From: Fen-1254 sp963778945
Lineage (GTDB): Bacteria; Bacteroidota; Ignavibacteria; UBA10030
Direction: 5' to 3'
Length of the DNA stretch: 64,000 bases
Assembly (NCBI GenBank): GCA_963778945.1
Contig: CAVZWL010000006.1
Coordinates: forward strand, 124,001 to 188,000
Below, piece after piece: positions 50,119 to 58,009 of this stretch. Position numbers and translations under genes: made by a program. Numbering within the stretch: the first letter of the stretch is position 1; each line of letters opens with the position of its first letter. Below the pieces are notes generated by a model. The model had not been told where the DNA came from. It made no database searches and saw nothing but the letters and a program-made list of their open reading frames with translations.

Positions 50119-53094
50119 TTATTCATACGCTTTCAGCCCGGATATTTCGCGCCCCTGCGCAAGTTTCTTTAAGAGCGGCGTGAGGTCTTTCATTAATGCC
50201 AATTCTTTTTTCGTGCGGTCTTTCCATCCTAATTGTAATGGCGACAGTAAATCGCTCAATCGTTCACCGTCAAATATCATGCGGCTCAAAATGTCGTCGA
50301 CAAAGCTTTTTAATGCTGCTGTTTTTAGTCCGTGTTTTTCGGAAATATCAGCCAGTTCTTTTGCAAACTTTTTTTCTTTAAACGTTTCATAGCCGTCTTT
50401 TATTTCTTCTTCGGAGAGTCCTTTGCCAACTTCCAGACTATTGATATATGCTATGATATCATCCCGCTCTTCCATCAGGTTGGCGCTGGAGCTCAGCAGG
50501 TTAATAAGCTGCTCCTTTGTCATTTTTTGTTTGGTAGGTTTGCCCTGTGTGTATTTGGCTATGAGCGCCATGATATAGTCGTAATCCACCAGCGCAGAGG
50601 CAAACAGCACAAATTCAAAATCCAGTTGCTGTAGTTCGGGATTTGCTGTATCACTTTCTTTGGCCTGCTTATCTTTTAAGCGTTTGGCAGTTTCCAGATA
50701 GGCGCTTTTAAATGAGCGCAATTGTTCTTCCGGTAACAGCTTTTCTATCGTTTCCTTGTTCTCCTTGGTTAAATCGGTGTATTGGTCAAGCTGTGTTTTC
50801 AGCCGCTGTACTTCTTTGAAGCGCTCTATAAAAACAGTCCGAGAGGCATCTCCTTTCAGGTTGCTCACATCTTCGGGTTTGCACTCCAACCCGCTTGACT
50901 GCATGAATTTGTCTAAGGCCGTCACTGCTTTTTCGTATTGACCTATCACAACGAGGGCAGGATCAACCAGCCATATCTCCTTGGCGCTGCCGGTTTCTTC
51001 GCCGGAAAATAAAGCTATGGCTTCATCCACAAGAGACTGTTGCCGGCGGAAATCCAATATGTTGCCTTGCGGTTTGTTTCTATTTAAAACGCGGTTGGTG
51101 CGGCTGAACGCCTGTATCAAACCGTGATACTTCAGGTTTTTATCTACGTACAACGTATTAAGGTACTTGGAATCGAAACCCGTAAGCAGCATATCTACGA
51201 CTATGACCAGATCAATTTTGTTGACATGCGGATAATCTGCATTGCTGTATTTATGATCCTTTATGCGTTGCTGCACATCCTGGTAGTACAGGTCGAATTC
51301 ATCAAGAGTATGATTTGTGTCATACTGTTCGTTGTAATCGCTGATAATGGTTTTCAGCGCCAGCTTTTTCTCGTCGGGATTTTCTTTGTTATCGTTTTTT
51401 TCCTGCTGCAAATCTTCCTGCATCTGCTGCACATCTTTGTTGCCTTCTGCAGGGGGCGAAAACACACAGGCAATGTTGAGCGGTGCAAAGTTTTCATCGG
51501 TTGCTTTGCGCTGTGCCTGTATATCTTTAAACAAGTGGTAATAAGCAATGGCATCGTTAATAGAACCGGTAGCAAGTATGGCATTAAACTGCCGCGAATG
51601 GGTGGCGGCATCATGTTTTTGCAGTATGGCCTCAGCTACCGCCTGCTTTATTATGGGCTCACCGGGTATTGGTTTGTAATCCCCCTCGGGCTTAAAATAG
51701 TCCACATGAAACTTCAACACATTTCTGTCGTCTATTGCATGGGTAATAGTATAGGCGTGAAGCTGCTTCTGAAAAATATCTTTTGTCGTTTTATATGTGC
51801 CTACATTACCTTCTATTTTTACATAGCTTGCATTCTTCTCGAAAATAGGAGTACCGGTAAAACCAAAGAGCTGTGCGTTCGGGAAAAATTCTTTGATCGC
51901 TTCATGGTTATCTCCAAACTGCGAACGGTGGCATTCATCAAAAATAAATACCAGGCGTTTTTGACTGAGAGGTTTTAACCGCTCCTTGTAGTTTTTTTTA
52001 TATTCCGGGTCGAGCGCCACGCCCAGTTTTTGGATAGTGGTAACGATCACTTTATCGGAATAATCTTCCGACAACATGCGCCTGACAAGTGTTTCTGTGT
52101 TTGTATTTTCTTCAACGCAGCCTTCCTGGAACTTATTGAACTCTTCACGGGTCTGCTTATCGAGATCTTTGCGGTCTACCACAAACAAACATTTTTCAAT
52201 ATCGGGATTGTCCTTTAATAATGTAGAAGCTTTAAATGACGTAAGGGTTTTACCGCTGCCTGTTGTGTGCCAGACATATCCGTTGCCCCTGTTTTGATGA
52301 ATGCAGTCGATAATGGCTTTCACTGCATAAATCTGGTACGGACGCATCACCATCAGCTTTTGCTCGCTTTCCACGAGTACCATGTAGCGGCTGATCATTT
52401 CTCCCAGTGTACACTTGGCAAGAAACTTTTGCGCGAAATCATCAATGTGAGTTATTTTTTTGTTGTCTTCACTTGCCCATTGATAGACCGGTAAATATTG
52501 CTCGTCTGCATCAAAACTGAAGTGTTGATTTCGGTTGTTGGCAAAGTAATACGTATTGGAACGGTTGCTCACGATAAAAAACTGAATAAAGCAAAGCAAT
52601 GAGTTGGTATAGCCGTTGCCGGGATCGTTTTTGTAATCGACAATCTGTTTTATCGCCCGGCGCGGACTGACTTCCAATGTTTTGAGTTCAATCTGTACGA
52701 CGGGAACGCCATTGATAAGCAGAATGACATCATAGCGGTGACTACTGTTTTCCGTATTCATCCGCAACTGGTTTATCACTTCAAAATCATTTTTACACCA
52801 GTCTTTTATGTTGACAAGTGTGTATTGTAATGGTGTTCCGTCTTCACGCTGGAAAGTATTTCGCTGACGCAATATTTTCGAAGCTTTAAATACGTCAGGA
52901 TTAATGATTTCATCACGCAGGCGGGAAAACTCAGCATCGGTTAAACTAACCCTATTAAGGGTTTCGAATTTTTTTTGAAAGTTTTCCTCCAGTGACTTAC
53001 GGTCACGAATATCAGACCGATAGACATACTTCAAATCGGTCAATTTTCCAATAAATCCGTATTCAACCTGAGGCTCGTTAACCTTGGTAATCAT
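50119..53094 (-). CDS. hsdR: Type I restriction endonuclease subunit R
   Basis: Intact 991-residue HsdR. The N-terminal PD-(D/E)xK nuclease domain is at residues about 90-170, with Asp in RYDVILLINGVP and QIELK. The SF2 helicase motor follows: Walker A WHTTGSGKTLTSF, motif II FIFDECHRSQFG, motif III FGFTGTPIFEK, motif VI QAFSRTNRVLN. The C-terminal helical domain contacts HsdM/HsdS. It translocates and cuts DNA lacking the modification. It is the first gene of the operon hsdR, AlbA_2, HVT ORF, hsdS, hsdM. Confidence 0.96.
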   Translation of the reverse strand: MITKVNEPQVEYGFIGKLTDLKYVYRSDIRDRKSLEENFQKKFETLNRVSLTDAEFSRLRDEIINPDVFKASKILRQRNTFQREDGTPLQYTLVNIKDWCKNDFEVINQLRMNTENSSHRYDVILLINGVPVVQIELKTLEVSPRRAIKQIVDYKNDPGNGYTNSLLCFIQFFIVSNRSNTYYFANNRNQHFSFDADEQYLPVYQWASEDNKKITHIDDFAQKFLAKCTLGEMISRYMVLVESEQKLMVMRPYQIYAVKAIIDCIHQNRGNGYVWHTTGSGKTLTSFKASTLLKDNPDIEKCLFVVDRKDLDKQTREEFNKFQEGCVEENTNTETLVRRMLSEDYSDKVIVTTIQKLGVALDPEYKKNYKERLKPLSQKRLVFIFDECHRSQFGDNHEAIKEFFPNAQLFGFTGTPIFEKNASYVKIEGNVGTYKTTKDIFQKQLHAYTITHAIDDRNVLKFHVDYFKPEGDYKPIPGEPIIKQAVAEAILQKHDAATHSRQFNAILATGSINDAIAYYHLFKDIQAQRKATDENFAPLNIACVFSPPAEGNKDVQQMQEDLQQEKNDNKENPDEKKLALKTIISDYNEQYDTNHTLDEFDLYYQDVQQRIKDHKYSNADYPHVNKIDLVIVVDMLLTGFDSKYLNTLYVDKNLKYHGLIQAFSRTNRVLNRNKPQGNILDFRRQQSLVDEAIALFSGEETGSAKEIWLVDPALVVIGQYEKAVTALDKFMQSSGLECKPEDVSNLKGDASRTVFIERFKEVQRLKTQLDQYTDLTKENKETIEKLLPEEQLRSFKSAYLETAKRLKDKQAKESDTANPELQQLDFEFVLFASALVDYDYIMALIAKYTQGKPTKQKMTKEQLINLLSSSANLMEERDDIIAYINSLEVGKGLSEEEIKDGYETFKEKKFAKELADISEKHGLKTAALKSFVDDILSRMIFDGERLSDLLSPLQLGWKDRTKKELALMKDLTPLLKKLAQGREISGLKAYE

Positions 53095-53415
53095 GTTCGG
53101 AATATGATTTTTCTACGTAGTTGTTGAACTTTAATGTCTGTAATTTAGTGAAATTATTGCTAACTCTTTGTTAAACGCAATTGTGGCGTATTTCCTTACT
53201 AAGTTGGAGGAATATACGCAATGGGTTTATTCCACTGTTGATTCAATTGTTCGTCCCAGCCAATGTAAACGTAGTTGTTTAAGAATGCAAGGGTAGAACA
53301 TTGGCAAAACATATCCGTTATCCCGCCTTTTGTATACATCCTATTACCATTTTCTTCTTTATATTAGTATCGTTAGTTTTAAATCCTTCTTATGATTATA
53401 GAAAAAGGAAAGACA
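53095..53415. other. Divergent intergenic region with an imperfect inverted repeat
   Basis: GCGTATTTCC (53186-53195) is inversely repeated as GGAATATACGC (53209-53219), with the sequence ACTAAGTT in between. ACGTAGTTGTT occurs twice, at 53115 and 53269. Promoters for hsdR (left) and the aldo/keto reductase (right) must be here. No gene supported. Confidence 0.35.
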
Positions 53416-54399
53416 ATGGAAAAGCGTAAATTGGGAAAGAACGGATTGGAAGTCTCTGCTCTCGGACTCGGCTGCATGGGTATGAGTTATGCCTATGGTG
53501 CGATACCCGACAAAAAAGAAATGATTTCTTTGATACATTCGGCTGTAGAACGCGGTGTTACATTTTTCGATACTGCCGAAATGTACGGGCCGTTCACCAA
53601 TGAAGAACTTTTGGGCGAAGCCTTAGCTCCATATCGCAACAAAGTAGTGATTGCCACCAAATTCGGTATTAAGATGCAGGATGGAAAACAGGTGCAGGAT
53701 AGCCGTCTCGAGCAGATCAGAAAATCTGTTGAGGGCTCGCTTAAACGCCTGAATACCGATCATATAGACTTATATTACCAGCATCGTGTAGATACCGCAG
53801 TGCCTATTGAAGATGTAGCAGTAGCAATGAAAGATTTGATCCGGGAAGGTAAAATCAAACATTGGGGACTTTCCGAAGCCGGCGTAAAAACCATTCGCCG
53901 CGCACATGCTGTGCAACCGCTTACTGCTATTCAAAGCGAATATTCTCTTTGGTGGAGACGCCCGGAAGAAGAAGTGGTACCGGCACTTGAGGAACTCGGA
54001 ATCGGGTTCGTAACGTTTAGTCCGTTGGGTAAGGGTTTCCTTACGGGGAGTTTTAATAAAGATTCTAAATTTGCCGGTTCGGATTTCCGAAATATTGTTC
54101 CCCGGTTTACTCCCGAGGCGCTTGAAGCGAATCAGGTATTAGTGGATCTCCTGAAGAAGGTGGCAGAACAAAAACATGCAACGCCCGGTCAAATTGCACT
54201 TGCATGGCTGCTGGCACAAAAACCATGGATTGTGCCAATTCCCGGAACAACCAAGCTCAATCGTCTTGAAGAAAACATCGGAGCTGCAAAAGTTACATTG
54301 ACTTCAAAGGAATTGAGTGAGATTAAGTTGGCACTTGACAACATCAAAGTTGTCGGCGACCGCTATCCGGAAGAGCTAGAAAAAAGAACGGGACTATAA
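53416..54399 (+). CDS. Aldo/keto reductase (AKR, NADP-dependent)
   Basis: ATG 53416 has AAAGGAAAG correctly spaced upstream and is preferred to 53392. The 327-residue TIM-barrel protein shows GLGCMGMSYAYG, catalytic Asp and Tyr in FFDTAEMYGP, Lys in VIATKFG, and His in YYQHRVD. IPGTTKLNRLEENIGA is the cofactor-binding end. It is of the type that reduces aldehydes or quinones. It leads a small redox cluster (AKR, cupin, AKR, alcohol dehydrogenase remnant) with 3-base spacing to the cupin gene. Confidence 0.95.
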   Translation: MEKRKLGKNGLEVSALGLGCMGMSYAYGAIPDKKEMISLIHSAVERGVTFFDTAEMYGPFTNEELLGEALAPYRNKVVIATKFGIKMQDGKQVQDSRLEQIRKSVEGSLKRLNTDHIDLYYQHRVDTAVPIEDVAVAMKDLIREGKIKHWGLSEAGVKTIRRAHAVQPLTAIQSEYSLWWRRPEEEVVPALEELGIGFVTFSPLGKGFLTGSFNKDSKFAGSDFRNIVPRFTPEALEANQVLVDLLKKVAEQKHATPGQIALAWLLAQKPWIVPIPGTTKLNRLEENIGAAKVTLTSKELSEIKLALDNIKVVGDRYPEELEKRTGL

Positions 54400-54402
54400 G
54401 AG

Positions 54403-54816
54403 ATGAATACTTTAGAAAGTCAAAACGCTATTTTCCCGAAAGGTGAAAAGACATCCCCCGATTACTTCACTGGAACGGCATGGTTGAATATGCTGGTGCC
54501 GCAAGACGAGACGGGAAGTTATGCGATAGGTAATGTCGTCTTTGAACCGGGCTGCAGAAACAACTGGCATACACACCCGGCAGGACAGATCCTGCTCGTT
54601 ACCGACGGTAAAGGTTATTATCAGGAAAAAGGTAAACCGGCACGACTGCTCACGAGAGGCGATGTTGTCGTTATCCCGTCTCAAGTCGAGCACTGGCATG
54701 GCGCAGCGAACAATAGCAGTCTTACTCATATCGTAGTCACCAACAACACAAAGCAAGGGGCTGTGAAATGGCTGTCACCTGTGACAGACGAAGAATACAA
54801 GAGTGTTCAGAAATGA
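54403..54816 (+). CDS. Cupin-domain protein
   Basis: A 137-residue single-domain cupin. Metal-binding His residues lie in GCRNNWHTHPAGQILLVTDG and the second motif in RGDVVVIPSQVEHWHGA. It starts three bases after the first aldo/keto reductase and overlaps the frame region upstream of the second, so it is in the same operon. Similar cupins occur beside AKR genes in detoxification operons; specific role unknown. Confidence 0.9.
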   Translation: MNTLESQNAIFPKGEKTSPDYFTGTAWLNMLVPQDETGSYAIGNVVFEPGCRNNWHTHPAGQILLVTDGKGYYQEKGKPARLLTRGDVVVIPSQVEHWHGAANNSSLTHIVVTNNTKQGAVKWLSPVTDEEYKSVQK

Positions 54817-54868
54817 AGCGCTATGTCTCAACGAAGTGATACCGAATAAAAACGATGAAAGGATCATT

Positions 54869-55720
54869 ATGCAAACGGTTCTGTTGAACAATGGTGTAGA
54901 AATGCCCTTATTAGGGTTCGGTGTTTTTCAGGTAACGAATGCAGGCGAATGTGAAAGAAGCGTGCATGATGCGATACGTACCGGCTATCGTCTGATTGAT
55001 ACCGCTGCTTCTTACGGAAACGAAGTGGAAGTTGGTAAAGCAATTAAAAGAAGTGGCGTACCAAGGGAAGAACTGTTTGTTACCACAAAGCTTTGGATAC
55101 AAGACACCGGATACGAAAGCACGAAGAAAGCTTTTGAAAAATCGTTGAAGAGATTACAATTGGATTATTTGGATCTTTATCTGATTCATCAACCCTATGG
55201 AAATATTTACGGTTCCTGGCGGGCGATGGAAGAATTGTACAATGAAGGCAAAATGAGAGCCATCGGTGTCAGCAATTTCCATCCGGACCGGGTCATGGAT
55301 TTGATCCTTCATAACAAAGTAGTCCCTGCGGTGAACCAGATTGAAACACATCCCTTCTGTCAGCAAATTGAATCTCAAAAATTCTTGCATGAGAACAAAT
55401 TGCAGATCGAATCCTGGGGACCCTTTGCCGAAGGGAAGAACGATATTTTTAAAAATGAATTACTGCTCTCCATCGCAGGAAAATACAAAAAATCCATTGC
55501 TCAGGTGATCCTGCGCTGGTTGACACAAAGAAAAGTTGTTGCAATCCCCAAATCAGTTCGTAAGGAAAGAATTGAGGAGAATTTCAATATATTCGACTTT
55601 GATATAAGTTCTGAGGATATGCATGCGATTGCTTCGCTTGACACAAAGAAAAGCTTGTTCTTCGACCATCGCGATCCGGCCATGGTGAAATGGTTAGCTT
55701 CGAGAAAATTTGATATTTAA
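54869..55720 (+). CDS. Aldo/keto reductase (AKR5-like)
   Basis: ATG 54869 with GAAAGGA about seven bases upstream is the start; the open frame upstream from 54803 lies in the tail of the cupin gene. The 283-residue protein shows LLGFGVFQV, the catalytic Asp/Tyr pair in LIDTAASYGNE, Lys in VTTKLW, His in YLIHQPYG and the NADP end AIPKSVRKERIEENF. It belongs to the bacterial 2,5-diketo-gluconate reductase/YvgN branch. It is a paralogue in function but not closely similar to the upstream AKR. Confidence 0.95.
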   Translation: MQTVLLNNGVEMPLLGFGVFQVTNAGECERSVHDAIRTGYRLIDTAASYGNEVEVGKAIKRSGVPREELFVTTKLWIQDTGYESTKKAFEKSLKRLQLDYLDLYLIHQPYGNIYGSWRAMEELYNEGKMRAIGVSNFHPDRVMDLILHNKVVPAVNQIETHPFCQQIESQKFLHENKLQIESWGPFAEGKNDIFKNELLLSIAGKYKKSIAQVILRWLTQRKVVAIPKSVRKERIEENFNIFDFDISSEDMHAIASLDTKKSLFFDHRDPAMVKWLASRKFDI

Positions 55721-55731
55721 ATCAATAACGA

Positions 55732-55927
55732 TGGAAAATGAAAAGCAGATAAGCATACGGCACGAAGGCAGCAGAGGCACCTTGATATGCATTGAATATA
55801 AATCCAAGAGAATCCAGACCCAACGATGTGGAGATCAAAATCCTCTACAGCAGTGTTTCGATGCAATGCGGGCGATAATGTTGGCGTCGGCTGTGGCGCC
55901 GATTCCTGCTATCATAGTGCTTCTTGA
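55732..55927 (+). pseudogene. Remnant of a YahK-type zinc alcohol dehydrogenase
   Basis: Pieces of a cinnamyl/aldehyde-type zinc alcohol dehydrogenase survive in two frames. AYGTKAAEAP then an in-frame stop, and PRESRPNDVEIKILYSSV (55804-55857), match the N-terminus; GDNVGVGCGADSCYH (55871-55915) matches the zinc-loop region about 45 residues further on. The catalytic Cys-His region between them and everything after it are missing. This is a real deletion, not an indel, so the gene is dead. Confidence 0.7.
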
Positions 55928-55948
55928 GAAATAGGAGAAGCAGGAGAA

Positions 55949-56098
55949 ATGGGAATACAGGATGTGCACTACTCGGCTTCGAAGATTCATCCGTCGCACT
56001 TTTCCCGGCTATTCAAAAAAGGAGCAGGTATGAGTCCAGAGGAATTTAATAACCATCTTCAAAATGAATTTAATCCGGTCCCGCCTGCACTCGTATAG
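55949..56098 (+). pseudogene. Remnant of an AraC-family regulator (HTH tail)
   Basis: A 49-codon frame from ATG 55949 ends at TAG 56096-56098. SASKIHPSHFSRLFKKGAGMSPEEF corresponds to the second helix-turn-helix of AraC regulators. The rest of the regulator is absent. It lies just after the alcohol dehydrogenase remnant, so an old AKR-ADH-AraC cluster has lost its end. Confidence 0.6.
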
Positions 56099-56248
56099 AT
56101 CGTGGATTTGAGGCGAGGTGAAAAATAAAACCGTATTTATTATGAATTTGCCATTTTTGCAGCAGTTAGGAAACCTAACCAAAATCGCTTTGTCGTTGGA
56201 ACTCCTTTCAGCGAGGTCAGAAAAATTCAATAAAGATAATTTTTTAAT

Positions 56249-56277
56249 TTGACTTTTCTTGAAACCTTTATTATTAT
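56249..56277 (+). promoter_or_regulatory. Promoter of the TetR-efflux cluster
   Basis: TTGACT (56249-56254), a 17-base spacer and TATTAT (56272-56277). The operator motif at 56280 begins within the expected transcription start, fitting repression. Confidence 0.45.
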
Positions 56278-56279
56278 TA

Positions 56280-56302
56280 GACCGTAATACGAAAACAGTC
56301 GA
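56280..56302 (+). promoter_or_regulatory. Putative TetR operator, site 1
   Basis: GACCGTAATACG (56280-56291) followed by AAAACAGTC. The first 11 bases recur exactly at 56906 upstream of the adaptor gene; both sites lie within 45 bases of a start codon and before AAAGGACT ribosome sites. Confidence 0.5.
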
Positions 56303-56313
56303 AAGGACTATTA

Positions 56314-56886
56314 ATGGATAAAGACGATATTGTAAAAGCAGAAATTTTAAAAGCTGCTCAACGCGTTTTTCAAAAATGGGGAAGCAATAAAACCACCATG
56401 GAAGATATTGCCCGCGAAGCAGGTAAGGGAAAGAGTACTCTTTATTACTATTATCAGAGTAAAGAAGAAATCTTTGATGCCGTGGTCATTATTGAATTTG
56501 AAAAGATACTTCAAAAGGCAAAAGAATTAGCGCAAGAAACCAGGACAGCAAAAGAAATGCTGATCAAATATATCGTTGAGTCGATCAATGAAATGAAAAA
56601 CAGGATTAGCGCGTACACAATTATCCGGGAAGAAATTAAACGGAACCAAAATTTTATCGGCAAACTCCGGGATAAGTTTCAGGCAAGAGAAGAAAAATAT
56701 ATCCAGGAAATATTAGAACTTGGCTTGAAAAACAAAGAGTTTACATTTATTCATAAAAGTGAAGTACCGACCGCTGCAAAGACAATCACAGGAATGATGC
56801 ATGCGCTTGAGCTTTATTTATTATTGGAAAATGACGATACCGCTCAGATAGATATTGCTGCCCGCTTTATCGCAAACGGACTTTAA
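56314..56886 (+). CDS. TetR/AcrR-family transcriptional regulator
   Basis: The 190-residue protein has a TetR helix-turn-helix at residues about 25-60 (TTMEDIAREAGKGKSTLYYYY, then KEEIFDAV). The C-terminal helical ligand domain follows. It lies directly upstream of an RND efflux operon and its operator-like motif occurs before both itself and the adaptor gene, so it probably represses itself and the pump until a substrate binds. AAAGGA precedes ATG 56314. Confidence 0.93.
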   Translation: MDKDDIVKAEILKAAQRVFQKWGSNKTTMEDIAREAGKGKSTLYYYYQSKEEIFDAVVIIEFEKILQKAKELAQETRTAKEMLIKYIVESINEMKNRISAYTIIREEIKRNQNFIGKLRDKFQAREEKYIQEILELGLKNKEFTFIHKSEVPTAAKTITGMMHALELYLLLENDDTAQIDIAARFIANGL

Positions 56887-56905
56887 TTTTTTTTGTCCAT
56901 AATTC

Positions 56906-56926
56906 GACCGTAATACCGTATTGGTC
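56906..56926 (+). promoter_or_regulatory. Putative TetR operator, site 2
   Basis: GACCGTAATACCGTATTGGTC (56906-56926) is an imperfect palindrome: GACC..AATAC against GTATT..GGTC. It is the fuller copy of site 1 and is 43 bases upstream of the adaptor ATG at 56949. Confidence 0.55.
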
Positions 56927-56948
56927 TAATAATCCAAAGGACTAAATT

Positions 56949-57986
56949 ATGAAAAATAAAAAATATCTGCCTGTCATCTTTTTTCTTGGAATCGCTTTTT
57001 CAGCGTGGGGTTGTTCCGGCAATTCCGGCAATCAGAATAATGATAGCGTTAAAGTACAGATTGAAAAAGTAAAACCCGCCGATGTAAGTCAGGAGCTTGC
57101 ATACAGCGGCACTATAGAAGAATCGGAAACGATTCCGCTTAGCTTTTCATCGGTGGGAACTGTGTCGAAAGTTTTTGTTTCCGAAGGTGCACTTGTCAGG
57201 AAGGGACAAATTCTTGCGGAATTAGACAATGCGACATATCAAAATACCTATGCTATGATGCATGCATCCGAGGAACAGGCAGAAGATGCTTATAAACGCT
57301 TGACGCCGATGCATAAGAACGGCAATCTACCTGATGTAAAATATGTAGAAGTGGAAACCGGTTTGCAAAAAGCAAAAGCGGGAGCATCCATCGCAAGGAA
57401 AAATTTAGATGACTGCAATCTCTATGCAACTACCGATGGGTATATCGGCAAACGATCCATCGAGCCCGGAATGACCGCTCTGCCGAACCTCACTTCGATA
57501 ACGATTGTCAAAATTAATAAGGTGTTTGCCCGCGTATCGGTTTCAGAGAACGAAATTGCCCTTATTCATAAAGGGCAAAAGGCAAACATAACGATCGGCG
57601 CATTGGGATCTGCGAGCCATGACGGCACGGTAGAAGAAATCGGTGTCATTGCGGACCCGATTGCACATTCGTATAAAGTAAAAATTGGAGTAGCAAACAA
57701 AGATTTGTCCATCAAGCCGGGGATGATTTGTTCTGCCATCATTGAAAGCCCGAGCACATTCCGCGGCGCTGTTGTTCCAAGCAGATCCGTTTTAGTAGAT
57801 GAATCGGGAAAGAATTATGTCTATATCGTTTCATCACAGAATAAAGCAATGCGTAAATATATTGTAACGGGTCAGTTACTGAACGGCGGCATTGAAGTGC
57901 TGGAAGGATTACAGATAAACGATACGATCGTTGTGGAAGGCCAGCATAAACTCATTGAAAATGCCGCTGTGCAAATTGTGAATTAA
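56949..57986 (+). CDS. RND efflux periplasmic adaptor lipoprotein (second system)
   Basis: The 345-residue protein starts with a lipoprotein signal ending AFSAWGC, lipid-bearing Cys22. Lipoyl half (SFSSVGTVSKVFVSEGALVRKG), a short alpha hairpin and second lipoyl half (ATTDGYIGKRSIEPGMTA) precede the beta barrel and membrane-proximal domains. It links the RND pump and outer-membrane channel that follow with 23-base and overlapping spacing. It is only distantly similar to the adaptor at 31994-33172. Confidence 0.94.
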   Translation: MKNKKYLPVIFFLGIAFSAWGCSGNSGNQNNDSVKVQIEKVKPADVSQELAYSGTIEESETIPLSFSSVGTVSKVFVSEGALVRKGQILAELDNATYQNTYAMMHASEEQAEDAYKRLTPMHKNGNLPDVKYVEVETGLQKAKAGASIARKNLDDCNLYATTDGYIGKRSIEPGMTALPNLTSITIVKINKVFARVSVSENEIALIHKGQKANITIGALGSASHDGTVEEIGVIADPIAHSYKVKIGVANKDLSIKPGMICSAIIESPSTFRGAVVPSRSVLVDESGKNYVYIVSSQNKAMRKYIVTGQLLNGGIEVLEGLQINDTIVVEGQHKLIENAAVQIVN

Positions 57987-58009
57987 TGGCAAACGGAAAG
58001 TAATTGAAT

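Noticed and set aside
53113..53284. Direct repeat ACGTAGTTGTT flanking 150 bases
   Set aside because: Eleven bases twice in AT-rich DNA is not enough to claim an attachment site or mobile element.
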